A stretch of DNA of 64,000 bases, from assembly GCF_017255015.1 (NCBI RefSeq), contig NZ_JAFKCS010000002.1, positions 310,001-374,000 of the forward strand, given 5' to 3'. The DNA is from Bowmanella yangjiangensis (GTDB taxonomy: Bacteria; Pseudomonadota; Gammaproteobacteria; Enterobacterales; Alteromonadaceae). The notes beneath the pieces are model-generated. The model did no database searches, was not told the DNA's origin, and saw nothing but the letters and a program-made list of their open reading frames with translations. Of this stretch, positions 53,048 through 62,774 are shown piece after piece. Within the stretch, counting starts at the first letter, position 1. Each line of letters opens with the position of its first letter. The position numbers and the translations under genes were made by a program.

Positions 53048-56000
53048 TCAGAAATTATTTTGTTTGATCAGCTTGGTCAGGTGGCGATTTTCCTGCAGCA
53101 GCTTGGTAAAACGCTCACTGCTCAGTGGTTTACTGTACAGGTAGCCTTGCAGCATTTCACATTCATAGCGGCGCAGAATACTTAATTGTTGTTCTTCTTC
53201 CACGCCTTCTGCGACCACTTTGAGGCCTAAATTATGGGCGATGGTGATGATGGCGCTGGTCATATGGCGGTCTACCGCGCTAGTTGCAATATCATCGATA
53301 AACGCCTTGTCGATCTTAAGCGTGTTCAACGGGAAGCGTTTTAGGTAAGCCAGTGACGAATATCCCGTACCAAAGTCGTCCAGGGCCAGGTGGATGCCCA
53401 TTTCACGCAGACGTTGCATTAGCTCCAGTGACTGTTCCGGCCTTTGCATTAGCGTGCCTTCGGTAATTTCGCATTCCAGATGCAGTGGAGACAGTCCGGT
53501 CTGACGCAGTACTTGTTCGATGCGTTGGTCCAGATCAGGCAGCTCAAACTGGCGGGCAGAAATATTGATCGCCACCCGACCGCTGAACAAGCCTTGCTTT
53601 ACCCAACGCTGCGTATCTTCACAGGCCTTGCGCAAAACAATGTCGCCAATCTCTATTATCTGTCCTGTCTCTTCGGCCAGAGGAATAAACTGGTCGGGGC
53701 TGACAATGCCTTTTTCAGGATGCTCAAAGCGCACCAGGGCTTCCATACTGACCAACTGACCAGATGCGATATCCACTTTGGGTTGGTAATAAACGCTGAA
53801 TAAATCTTCTTTTATACCGTGGCGGATAAGGTTTTCAATCTGCAACTGACGAACTGCATTCTGGTTCATCTCACCACTAAAGAACTGATACTTATTGCCA
53901 CCGGCATTCTTGGCGAAATACATGGCCGTATCGGCGTTTTTGAGTAGTTCCTGCGGACTGACACCATCTTCAGGGTAGAAGGCGATGCCCAGGCTGCCAC
54001 CGAGTACAAATTCCTGGCGATTGATGATAAAAGGGCGTGCCATTTCATCCAGGATACGCTGGGCCAGATGGGTAATACGGTGAATATCGGTACTGTTCTC
54101 GATCAATACACTGAATTCATCACCGCCGAGACGGTAGCAGGTGGCGTTGGTTCCGGCGATTTTTTGCAAACGCGCCGCGATCTGCTTGATCAATAGATCA
54201 CCGGTCTGGTGGCCCATGGAATCGTTAATTTTCTTAAAATTATCCATGTCCATGCACAGCAGGGCGTGGTGAGCCCCTTTGCGCACCAGGTTTTGATGGC
54301 TGGCCTGGAAGAATGAACGGTTGGGTAAACCCGTCAGCGTATCTGAGTTAGCCAATTGCAGCAGTTCTTTCTCGGTGCGTTTGCGCGAGGTAATGTCTGA
54401 AAATACCCCTACGTAGTGGCTGATACTGTTGTCATCGCTGTGGATAGCATCAATATTCAGATCCACTTCATAGCGCTCGCCATTTTGTCTGAGCGATTCA
54501 ATTTCGCCGCTCCAGTTACCTTTATGCCGTAAGGTTTTGCGCACTTCTTCGGTAAATGCCGGCGGATACTGATGGAATGACAGATAACTGGCTAATGCTT
54601 GTTCGCGGGTCTCACCGGTATGGTTGCAGTATGCATGGTTAACCGAGATTATTCTGAAACTGGTGTCTGTGATAAATACGCCGTCGGAAATGGTTTCAAT
54701 TGAACGTTTGAACAAACGTAATTGCTCTTCCGCCTGCTTAAGGTGGCTGATGTTTTTCAGTGTACCTGTCATCCGCAATGGATTTTGGCTGGAATCCCAG
54801 GCTACAACTTTGCCCCGGTCCAATATCCATTGCCAGTCGCCTTTGAAGTCCTTCACCCTGTATGTAGTCTCGTAATATTCAGACTTGCCTTGCAAATGCT
54901 GGCTCAGGCTGTCACGTACGCGTTCCAAATCAGAGGGGTAAATGTTGGACTCTAACTGAGTCACTACCCGGTGGTTATCCTGTGGGAAGTCCAGTACTCC
55001 CCAAATATTGGCTCTATGTACTTCATTGCGCTGGATATCCCAGTCCCACAATTCATCACCGCTGCTCCATAGCGTCAGTTTCAGACGCTCTTCACTATCA
55101 CTGACGCGACGTTGTGTGACGCGGCGCAGCTTGTATTGGCGGAACCAGTAGCTGAGCAATAAAAAGGCAACAATGCCATAAGCTATCAACGCAGATTGAT
55201 GTAACCAGGCTGGGGCTTTAACCCTTATTGCCAGTTCGGCAGACGGGGACCAGGGGCCATCTAGCTCACGTGCCTGCACTCTGAAGGTGTAGCTACCAAA
55301 GCCCAAATTGGTGAAGGTTGCCTGGCGAATATTGTGGTTGGCTTCCAGCCATTGATCTGACAATCCTTGCATTTGATAGCGGTAGCTGACCGAGTTGGGA
55401 TTGACCGGATTCAACAATGCAAAGGTCAGGGAAAAGGGGGAGGCTTTGTTTTCCAACTCGATAGCCGGAAGCTGATAAACAGGTTGCAGTAACGGACTGT
55501 CAATGTCACCGACCCGAACTTCCTGGTTGAATATACTTAGTTTGGTAATACTCGGGGGGCGTATGGTATGTTTAACGTTATCGTTGAGGCGCTGAGGGTT
55601 AAAGATATGAAAGCCTTTGGTGCCGCCAAATAAGATATGATGTTGCGTGGTGACCAATCCGGCTGACTCGTTCAGTTCATTAAATTCCAATAAATCCTTT
55701 GGAATGTGTCGCACCAGCTTGCCAGTCTGACGGTCAACTTGATCAATACCGGCGGCCGTCGCGACCCATACTGCATTTGCATCCACCAACATGGTCAGAA
55801 TGCCATTGTCAGATAAGCCGTTCTCCTGGGTGTAATGGTGCTCAATCTGATAACTCTGTTTATTGAGTTTGAACAGACCACTTTTAAAGCTGGATACCCA
55901 AATATGCTCAGGCCCCTCGACAATTGCATTGGTATCGCCTAGCGGCGAGGTGTTGCCGTTAAAGGCAAATAACAGATGATTAAACTGGCCGGTATCAAGG

Positions 56001-57544
56001 TTGTACAGGCTAATACCGTCGTTACTGGCCAGCCACACATTGTTCTTACTGTCCACCATGCTTGGCTTAATCAGTTGGCCTTGCTTGTTGGGTACCGGAA
56101 TTTGCTCGAAGCTGAAGTCATTGACGTCGATGCTCGACAGTACGCCTGTTGTCCAAATCCAGGCGCGACCTCCTGATAGCTGAACACTGTCTACCAGTTG
56201 CCCCGGCAGTAGATGCTTGACCTGATTGAGCTTGCCTGCACCGTCCAGTTTGAAAACAAATATACCGTCGATGGTCGCCAGCCATAGTCTGTCTTGCTTA
56301 TCAACGGCCAGATCCCAGATGGAGTGGGGAAAGTCGGTCAGATAATGTTTAAAGCCGGCATTGGTTGGTTCAAACAGGTTCAGGCCGCCGGATTGTGTTG
56401 CTATCCAGATTTGTCCGTTTTGTGCCTCGGAAAACGCCCACACCATATTGTCTGAAATCGAGACATTGCTGTGTGGTATTGCCTGATAGTGTTTGATAAA
56501 TGCCGTACGCTCATTGTATTGAAAGGCTCCGCCGGTAAAACTGCCTAACCAGATAGAGTCATTGCTGTCTTTGAACAGCTTAAATACGTAGCGGTTATCC
56601 AATGACACCAGCGCATCGTTAGTTTGATCAATGTTAAGCCCGGTAAAACGTTCAGGATCGATAATGCTTAAGCCTTCGGACGTACCAAGCCACACATCCT
56701 GATCGGCATCCTGAGCAATGGTCTGCACCAGATTACTCACAAGGGCTGGTTGGGATTCAGTCGTCAGGTGACGTTGCACTATCAATTGCTCGTCCAGCAC
56801 ATACACGCCAAGCTCGGTAGCTAGCCAATATTGACCATTAATGACTTTGACGTCATGCAGAAAGCTGGCAGGAATATCCAGTTCCCAGGGATTGTCGCCA
56901 TTTAACCTATATAGACGGTCCTCTTTGACCTGATAAATCTGGATGCCGTGGCCGTAGCTGCCAAGCCAGAGTATGTCATTGTGAAATAGAATGCTTTTGG
57001 TTTCGGGGAAAGAATCAGTGTCGGCGAGCTGGATTTTCTGGAAGTTTTGTTGCTGTTCGTTAAATCGGAAAAGGTGATTTTTGTCGGCAACCCAGAGTTC
57101 GCCGTTAAGCCCCTCGCTGATGGAGACAATAAGGTCGTCCGACAACTGACTATTCTGAGTATTAAAACGAGTAAAATTATCGCTTTGCCTGTTGTAACAG
57201 GCCAAACCGCTGTTGGTTGCTACCCACAATTTGCCGTCCGCATCGATAAAAAGCTGACGGATAAATTTATCCGGTAAGCTATTGGGCAGATTAGGATCCA
57301 GGTGATATTGCTTGAACTCATAGCCATCAAAACGATTCAGGCCATTCACTGTCGCCAGCCAGATAAAGCCATATTTGTCTTCGGCGATGTCCAGTACGGT
57401 ACTTTGGCTGAGGCCGTCAGGCACAGAATAGTTTTTGAACTGGATATTAGAGAGATTGGTAGTGGCTTGGCTACAGGGCGAAAAAAGCAAGGTAAGGTAC
57501 AAAACGACCTTGAAAATGCCAAGCTGAACCGAATTAAGACGCAA
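53048..57544 (-). CDS. Large sensor: Reg_prop propeller, Y_Y_Y, PAS, GGDEF and EAL
   Basis: A 1498-residue membrane signalling protein. Signal peptide (about 1-27); two seven-bladed Reg_prop propellers (about 35-700) with repeated G-x-I-W-x-A-T and D-G-x-L-W-V-A-T; a Y_Y_Y domain (about 720-795); one membrane segment (about 805-825); two PAS/PAC domains (about 850-1080); GGDEF with an intact G-G-D-E-F (1140-1144); and EAL with E-A-L-V-R (1268-1272) and D-D-F-G-T-G (1389-1394). Both catalytic sites look whole, so it could make and break c-di-GMP. The periplasmic half resembles the carbohydrate sensors of hybrid two-component systems, so it may sense a sugar or other nutrient. The TonB receptor lies about 5 kb away. 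Confidence 0.92.
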   Translation of the reverse strand: MRLNSVQLGIFKVVLYLTLLFSPCSQATTNLSNIQFKNYSVPDGLSQSTVLDIAEDKYGFIWLATVNGLNRFDGYEFKQYHLDPNLPNSLPDKFIRQLFIDADGKLWVATNSGLACYNRQSDNFTRFNTQNSQLSDDLIVSISEGLNGELWVADKNHLFRFNEQQQNFQKIQLADTDSFPETKSILFHNDILWLGSYGHGIQIYQVKEDRLYRLNGDNPWELDIPASFLHDVKVINGQYWLATELGVYVLDEQLIVQRHLTTESQPALVSNLVQTIAQDADQDVWLGTSEGLSIIDPERFTGLNIDQTNDALVSLDNRYVFKLFKDSNDSIWLGSFTGGAFQYNERTAFIKHYQAIPHSNVSISDNMVWAFSEAQNGQIWIATQSGGLNLFEPTNAGFKHYLTDFPHSIWDLAVDKQDRLWLATIDGIFVFKLDGAGKLNQVKHLLPGQLVDSVQLSGGRAWIWTTGVLSSIDVNDFSFEQIPVPNKQGQLIKPSMVDSKNNVWLASNDGISLYNLDTGQFNHLLFAFNGNTSPLGDTNAIVEGPEHIWVSSFKSGLFKLNKQSYQIEHHYTQENGLSDNGILTMLVDANAVWVATAAGIDQVDRQTGKLVRHIPKDLLEFNELNESAGLVTTQHHILFGGTKGFHIFNPQRLNDNVKHTIRPPSITKLSIFNQEVRVGDIDSPLLQPVYQLPAIELENKASPFSLTFALLNPVNPNSVSYRYQMQGLSDQWLEANHNIRQATFTNLGFGSYTFRVQARELDGPWSPSAELAIRVKAPAWLHQSALIAYGIVAFLLLSYWFRQYKLRRVTQRRVSDSEERLKLTLWSSGDELWDWDIQRNEVHRANIWGVLDFPQDNHRVVTQLESNIYPSDLERVRDSLSQHLQGKSEYYETTYRVKDFKGDWQWILDRGKVVAWDSSQNPLRMTGTLKNISHLKQAEEQLRLFKRSIETISDGVFITDTSFRIISVNHAYCNHTGETREQALASYLSFHQYPPAFTEEVRKTLRHKGNWSGEIESLRQNGERYEVDLNIDAIHSDDNSISHYVGVFSDITSRKRTEKELLQLANSDTLTGLPNRSFFQASHQNLVRKGAHHALLCMDMDNFKKINDSMGHQTGDLLIKQIAARLQKIAGTNATCYRLGGDEFSVLIENSTDIHRITHLAQRILDEMARPFIINRQEFVLGGSLGIAFYPEDGVSPQELLKNADTAMYFAKNAGGNKYQFFSGEMNQNAVRQLQIENLIRHGIKEDLFSVYYQPKVDIASGQLVSMEALVRFEHPEKGIVSPDQFIPLAEETGQIIEIGDIVLRKACEDTQRWVKQGLFSGRVAINISARQFELPDLDQRIEQVLRQTGLSPLHLECEITEGTLMQRPEQSLELMQRLREMGIHLALDDFGTGYSSLAYLKRFPLNTLKIDKAFIDDIATSAVDRHMTSAIITIAHNLGLKVVAEGVEEEQQLSILRRYECEMLQGYLYSKPLSSERFTKLLQENRHLTKLIKQNNF

Positions 57545-57757
57545 TGGACACCTTTGTGCAGCGTTGCTGCTTTATAGTAATTATGTTTATCGGGTATTTT
57601 CTGCTTCTTGCTGTCCTTAGCGTTGCAATCTGCCGAAAAACTCATGCTAATCGGCTTTAACTGGCTAGCGTCCTGGCCTGCCAACGTCTTGTTGAATCCG
57701 TACGTTAAAATATGTCATGCCCCAAGTCAAAGCCCTGATTGTTGAAAAGTTTCACTT

Positions 57758-60514
57758 TTATCGGATCGGATTGGCTTTTGCTTTAAATTGCAGCAAATTA
57801 GTAATCAACTTTCCCTCCAGACTAGGTTCTGCCTGACGTGCATGTTGGCTGTAAAGCAAGACTGAGCCAAAACCTTTGGTGGGGGTCAACCCCTGGCAAA
57901 ATTCCAAAACTTGTTCGCGACTCAGAGCCAATAATTGCTGTGCCAAACGTGTTGGTTGGTCGAACTGCCAATCCTGGTTGCCAATGGCTAACCACAGACG
58001 TTGGCTGCGCATCGACAGACTGGTATCTCTACTGGTCAGCTGTTTCGCTATGCCTTGTTTTAGCAGTTGCCAGTCTTGTTCCTCCATGGCTGCAATAGCA
58101 TCGGGGCTTTGTGTAAGAAACTGACGTATGGCCTCAACAAGTACTTCAACTTCAACGTTGGGGGACTGAATATAAAAGCCTATGCCAGGATGCTGGTTGT
58201 AAGGCATATAACCACTGCCTACCAGGTACCCAAGCTGTTTCTCGGTGCGTAACTCATTAAAGAAGGGGGCGGCCAATAACTGCTCAACCAGAATAGTTAA
58301 AGCAATACAGGAAACATCAGCACAAGGGGTCTGAAAATACAGCAATACAGCATTGTCAGGCCCCTGACAGGGGACACCAAGACGGTAGCTGTCGGTTAAA
58401 GTGATCACATCTCTGGGGAGTGCGTTGGCATGCAGGCGATTTGCCAGCAGTTGTTGTAAATCGGTGGCGAAATTTTCCGCCTGCCGGGCTGGCCAATCGC
58501 CATGAGTAAAGGCTTCTAAATGTAGCGATGCCAACAGTCTGGACTGGATATCCTGCATTTGGGCAAAGTCTGCGGTTTCAACGATTGGCAGCATGTCTTC
58601 TAAGGCAAAAGACAGGGGCTGCATCAGCACCGAAAGGTGATTAAATAGTCTGTTTACCGGTTTGTTCAACAAACTATTTTGCATGGCCTGCCCCTGTTTA
58701 GCTTTGGCCAGTTCAAACTCTTCATGGGTAAAATCGAAAGATAATACTTGCCTGAGCATTTGCTCCGCCATGGGAAACTGTTGATCGCTAAATCCACTGG
58801 TATGCAGAGAGAAGCCACCCTGATGTGCGTAAAAATGAAAATGCATACCAGCAATGTTGGCCTGGTAAAAGTCCTCGTTCAGCCTCTCCTGTACCATATT
58901 GGTCCAGATTCGCTTGTAAGCGCAAAGCCCAGCCCCTTCTAAAACCGCGCTGCTGTCAAAAGACAGATAAAGCTCCCCTTTGGGTTGTTTGAATTCGTCA
59001 TCCTGACAAAACCAGAAACTGAAGCTTTCACCTTCAAGTAACTTGGTTGGAGTTAAATAGCGTCTATCCACATCATGCAGTGAAGTGCGAACATGCACAT
59101 AAGGATTAGGCAGGGGTAAGGCCAGAGAAGGGATCACCGGGGGGGATTTCAGCTTTTGTAGCAATGCCGGGGGAAGTGCCTGAATAGCATAGGGCGTATC
59201 GTACCAAGCGGCGCGTTTATCTGTTTCTTGCTCCGGTAATATCAACTTCAGGCGCATATTGTCTGGCTGCATTTGCCCCAATAAGTCGTGGACTAATTCC
59301 GGTGAGAAATTCTCGAGCAGGTATTCTCCGCTCAATAAATCCTTGGGAGGATAGTAATGCAATTGCACGGCCAGATGGGATGCCAAATCTATTGCTTTGG
59401 GTTTGTCGTGGAAGTCAAATGCCATCTGACCGAATTTTTGTCGTTCTTCAAAACGCCACTTACTGACACCTTCTTCTTTAATCAACTCGATGCAGGCAAA
59501 TAGGCTAAACAGAATGTCCTGCCAATGTTCAGCGCCGCTGCTGGTGAGCTGCAGATTAATATTGAAATCTTTGAAATTGCTCCCTTGTATGCCGCCGCCA
59601 GCGCTCAGGCTGGTGGCCCAGCCGCGTTCTTTCAAATAGCACAACAAGCTGCCTGGTCCCTCATCGCCGAGTAAATGGCTGATGAGATTTAATGGTTTGC
59701 TTTGGTAATACTGGTGTATGTCTTCCAGGGCAAAGCTGACAATCATGCGCCGTGCGGTTTTGAGTGGCACTATTTTCAGTACCACGCCCAACTGGTCTGG
59801 TAGGTAAAGAGGGGGATAGGCTTTAGGTGCTGTGTTTTGCCCAATGGGGATACCAGAGAAATGTCGGCGGCACAGCTGCTCTTGCGCATCCAAAGGTAAA
59901 TCGGAGACCAAGCACAGGCTCATATTCTTGCCATAATAATGGCGCTGATGCATATCCCTTAACATGCTTTGCAAAGTGTCAGTATCAAAACGACCAAAAA
60001 CCTCCTGATTGCCCACTGAAAACTTGCTGAAAGGATGGGCGGGGTTGCAAGTTTCCTTGTGAACCTGATAAAGACGCCGCAGGTCATCCTGCTTTTTCAT
60101 ATGAAATTCGGCATCTATGGCTTTTAACTCGTTCTGAATGGCATTTTGATCAAATAGGGGGGTGCTCAGCATAGCGCTGAACTGCGCGAGCGCCTCTTCA
60201 AAACCGTTACTCAACGCATCGAAGTAGAAACTTGATTGTTCTGTGCCTGTCCAAGCGTTAACATGTCCGCCGTTTAAAGACAGGTGGTCGGCCAGATGGT
60301 TGGCAGCAGGGTAGTCCTGACAGCCCAGAAACAGCATATGCTCAAGCAAATGCGTCAGTCCTGGGCAGGCGTCGGGGTCTTGGAAGTGTCCTAGTGCAAT
60401 AGTGGCGCAAGCTGCAGACTTACGACTTTCGACATCATGCACCAACAGTACGTTAAGACCATTGTCCAGTACAAGTTGGCGGTACTGACATCTATCATAG
60501 GTGCTGGTTATCAC
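57758..60514 (-). CDS. M16 metallopeptidase (insulysin/pitrilysin type)
   Basis: A 918-residue protease of the large single-chain M16A type. The inverted zinc motif H-L-L-E-H is at 55-59 and the third ligand Glu136 comes 77 residues on (N-E-L-K-A-I-D-A-E-F), as in pitrilysin. The C-terminal half is the inactive duplicate with the Y-L-V-G-S-G-Y-M-P region (about 767-775) that helps bind substrate. No signal peptide is visible, unlike PtrA, so it may be cytoplasmic. It should degrade peptides of middle size. It is divergent from sixA, with about 136 bases between start codons. Confidence 0.92.
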   Translation of the reverse strand: MITSTYDRCQYRQLVLDNGLNVLLVHDVESRKSAACATIALGHFQDPDACPGLTHLLEHMLFLGCQDYPAANHLADHLSLNGGHVNAWTGTEQSSFYFDALSNGFEEALAQFSAMLSTPLFDQNAIQNELKAIDAEFHMKKQDDLRRLYQVHKETCNPAHPFSKFSVGNQEVFGRFDTDTLQSMLRDMHQRHYYGKNMSLCLVSDLPLDAQEQLCRRHFSGIPIGQNTAPKAYPPLYLPDQLGVVLKIVPLKTARRMIVSFALEDIHQYYQSKPLNLISHLLGDEGPGSLLCYLKERGWATSLSAGGGIQGSNFKDFNINLQLTSSGAEHWQDILFSLFACIELIKEEGVSKWRFEERQKFGQMAFDFHDKPKAIDLASHLAVQLHYYPPKDLLSGEYLLENFSPELVHDLLGQMQPDNMRLKLILPEQETDKRAAWYDTPYAIQALPPALLQKLKSPPVIPSLALPLPNPYVHVRTSLHDVDRRYLTPTKLLEGESFSFWFCQDDEFKQPKGELYLSFDSSAVLEGAGLCAYKRIWTNMVQERLNEDFYQANIAGMHFHFYAHQGGFSLHTSGFSDQQFPMAEQMLRQVLSFDFTHEEFELAKAKQGQAMQNSLLNKPVNRLFNHLSVLMQPLSFALEDMLPIVETADFAQMQDIQSRLLASLHLEAFTHGDWPARQAENFATDLQQLLANRLHANALPRDVITLTDSYRLGVPCQGPDNAVLLYFQTPCADVSCIALTILVEQLLAAPFFNELRTEKQLGYLVGSGYMPYNQHPGIGFYIQSPNVEVEVLVEAIRQFLTQSPDAIAAMEEQDWQLLKQGIAKQLTSRDTSLSMRSQRLWLAIGNQDWQFDQPTRLAQQLLALSREQVLEFCQGLTPTKGFGSVLLYSQHARQAEPSLEGKLITNLLQFKAKANPIR

Positions 60515-60650
60515 GTGCTAGACCTGCTGGTTGGTATATAGGGTATCAAATAGGATAACGTGGCAAATTGCAACCAAGGCGACTTGTCGATTTTATTTGT
60601 TACCCATGCGTCCGGATATTTTCCAGAGATTTTGGATAATTGAGCTGTTA

Positions 60651-61115
60651 ATGCAAATTTTCATCATGCGTCACGGTGAAGCGGAAAATCGCTTTATTGA
60701 TGATGCCAGCCGTTGTTTAACTCCCCTTGGAGTGTCTGAAGCCGGGAGCAGTGGTACCTGGTTACGCGATGTTGTTGGCCATATTGATATGGCCCTGGTG
60801 AGTCCTTACGTCCGTGCCTTGCAAACCCTTGATGCCTTGATGCTTAAAGTGCCGGTTGAACTCACGCAAAACTCGGCCGATGTAACACCAGATGGCCAAC
60901 CTGAACTCTTTCACGATTATCTGCGAGTTTTGCTTGCTGAAAATCCCCATGTCCGAAACCTATTGATTGTCAGCCATATGCCTTTTGTCAGCAGTTTGGT
61001 TGATGAGCTTTGTGGGCACTATCATTCCGTGTTGTTTGCTACCGCAGGGATAGTGCAGCTCGGCTATGAGCTCGAAGCAGGCCGGGCTTCGCTGATCAGA
61101 CAATACATTCCTTAA
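60651..61115 (+). CDS. sixA: Phosphohistidine phosphatase SixA
   Basis: A 154-residue histidine phosphatase, close to E. coli SixA in length. The R-H-G-E motif is at residues 7-10, and the second histidine lies in V-S-H-M-P (about 104-108). SixA removes phosphate from histidine phosphotransfer proteins such as ArcB or PtsO. I place the start at 60651, which gives M-Q-I-F-I-M-R-H-G; the frame open to 60531 is not family-like. In E. coli, sixA also sits next to fadJ; here a 12-kb block separates them. Confidence 0.92.
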   Translation: MQIFIMRHGEAENRFIDDASRCLTPLGVSEAGSSGTWLRDVVGHIDMALVSPYVRALQTLDALMLKVPVELTQNSADVTPDGQPELFHDYLRVLLAENPHVRNLLIVSHMPFVSSLVDELCGHYHSVLFATAGIVQLGYELEAGRASLIRQYIP

Positions 61116-61182
61116 GTTTTTATTCTTCCCTGACTTTAGCTTTTTGCGCTTTCTCCGATAATACTCTTGAGGAGGAGGAGAG

Positions 61183-61368
61183 ATGCCCGGTAAAAGTTTG
61201 CCAGCCCAGCTGCGCCAGGTGTTGGAAAATCACGTTGAGCAATCCGATCTTGTTTATGATGAGGAGCTCAAAGGGATTTTTGAACGGCTGAACAGTCTGA
61301 ATGATCAGGTTGAGCGCCTAAAGGCTAATATTCGTCAGAAAAGAGTGCGGCAGGGGGATAATCCCTAA
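61183..61368 (+). CDS. Small coiled-coil protein (61 residues), unknown function
   Basis: A 61-residue hydrophilic protein, largely helical: E-N-H-V-E-Q-S-D-L-V-Y-D-E-E-L near the N-terminus and a heptad stretch (F-E-R-L-N-S-L-N-D-Q-V-E-R-L-K-A-N-I, about 32-49), then a basic tail. A very strong ribosome site (GGAGGAGGAGAG) precedes the ATG. It likely forms a dimer in the cytoplasm. It lies between sixA and the convergent corB-like gene. Confidence 0.7.
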   Translation: MPGKSLPAQLRQVLENHVEQSDLVYDEELKGIFERLNSLNDQVERLKANIRQKRVRQGDNP

Positions 61369-61383
61369 CTGCCGCTTGTCTGT

Positions 61384-62685
61384 TTAGCCGTTTAGGCTAT
61401 CGCCTCGTCCCTGCTCGGGTTCTTTGAAGTACATGGGTTTAACCCGCACCGTTTTGACCATATTGTCATTTATCTCAACGATTTCTATTGGATAACCTGC
61501 CAGGCGGCAGCATACCAGTTCCGGTGGGATTTCCTCAAAGTGCTCCAAAATCAGACCATTGAGTGTCTTAGGGCCTTCAATAGGCAGACTCCAGTCCATT
61601 TCCTTATTTAAGTCGCGAATGTTGGCACTGCCATCAACCATCACACTGCCGTCTTCCTCAACATTTACCTCTTTGCTGTGGGTAGGCAAGATGGTGGTAG
61701 TAAAGTCGCCGACAATCTCTTCGAGAATATCTTCCAGGGTAACCAGACCTTGAATGTCCCCGTATTCATCCACGACCAAACCGATACGTTCCTTGGCGGA
61801 CTGAAACTTGTATAACAAAGTATGGAGTGGTGTTGTTTCTGGTGTGAAGTAGATTTCTCTAACAGCCCGTAACAGATTGGATTTGGAAAATTCATCTTTA
61901 GCTAACAAGCGCAGGGCATCACGGGCATGAATAAAGCCTACCGCGTCATCCACTGTGTCACGATAAAGCAGTACGCGGGTATGTTGGGAATGCATCAGTT
62001 GTTTCTGGATGGCTTTCCAGTCGTCATTGATATCTATGCCCACAATTTCGTTACGCGGGATCATAATGTCTTCTGCCGTAACTTTTTCCAGATCCAGAAT
62101 ACCTACCAGCATATCCTGGTGCTGCTTGGGGATCATGGCGCCGGCTTCATGCACGACAGTGCGCAATTCCTCGCGGCTTAAGCTGTCTTCGTCGCCGTTT
62201 TTAGGGCTAATGCGAAACAGCACCAAAAATGCATTGGTAAAGCCGTTAATAATAAATACCAAGGGATAGAACAGCTTCAGCATTGGCAGAAGCACCATCG
62301 AACTGGGGAACGAAACCTTTTCGGGATATAACGCTGCCAGGGTCTTCGGCGTGACCTCCGCAAATACCAGAATAACTAAGGTTAAGGTAAAGGTGGCTAT
62401 CGCAATCCCCACATCGCCGAAAAGACGCATGCCAATAATAGTGGCGATAGCCGAAGCGGCAATATTGACCAGATTGTTGCCAATAAGAATTAAGCCGATT
62501 AGGCGATCGGGCCTTAGCAGTAATTTGTGAACGCGAATGGCGCCTTTATGTTCTTCCTTGACCAGATGTTTAAGTCGGTACCGGTTGATGGACATCATGC
62601 CGGTTTCTGAGCTGGAAAAATACGCGGATAACAATATGAGAATGGCAAGCAGGATAAACAGCGTGCCGGTTGATATGTCGTCCAA
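61384..62685 (-). CDS. corB: CNNM/CorC-type transporter (YfjD/CorB)
   Basis: A 433-residue inner-membrane protein: a DUF21/CNNM membrane domain (about 1-190, with S-S-S-E-T-G-M-M-S-I-N-R-Y-R-L near 23-37 and I-L-I-G-N-N-L-V-N-I near 67-76), two CBS domains (about 205-330) and a CorC_HlyC domain at the C-terminus. The family is linked to Mg2+ and Co2+ movement. The neighbour order with ypjD and ffh matches E. coli yfjD (corB), which supports the symbol. Expression start at the ATG, residue M-D-D-I-S. Confidence 0.9.
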   Translation of the reverse strand: MDDISTGTLFILLAILILLSAYFSSSETGMMSINRYRLKHLVKEEHKGAIRVHKLLLRPDRLIGLILIGNNLVNIAASAIATIIGMRLFGDVGIAIATFTLTLVILVFAEVTPKTLAALYPEKVSFPSSMVLLPMLKLFYPLVFIINGFTNAFLVLFRISPKNGDEDSLSREELRTVVHEAGAMIPKQHQDMLVGILDLEKVTAEDIMIPRNEIVGIDINDDWKAIQKQLMHSQHTRVLLYRDTVDDAVGFIHARDALRLLAKDEFSKSNLLRAVREIYFTPETTPLHTLLYKFQSAKERIGLVVDEYGDIQGLVTLEDILEEIVGDFTTTILPTHSKEVNVEEDGSVMVDGSANIRDLNKEMDWSLPIEGPKTLNGLILEHFEEIPPELVCCRLAGYPIEIVEINDNMVKTVRVKPMYFKEPEQGRGDSLNG

Positions 62686-62774
62686 AGATGGGGTTCCTGT
62701 GTTGTCTTAATGGTTCCTTATGCCCCTAAAGGTCATAAGGAATCGTTCGACGCTCTAGTTTGCCAAACTCGATT

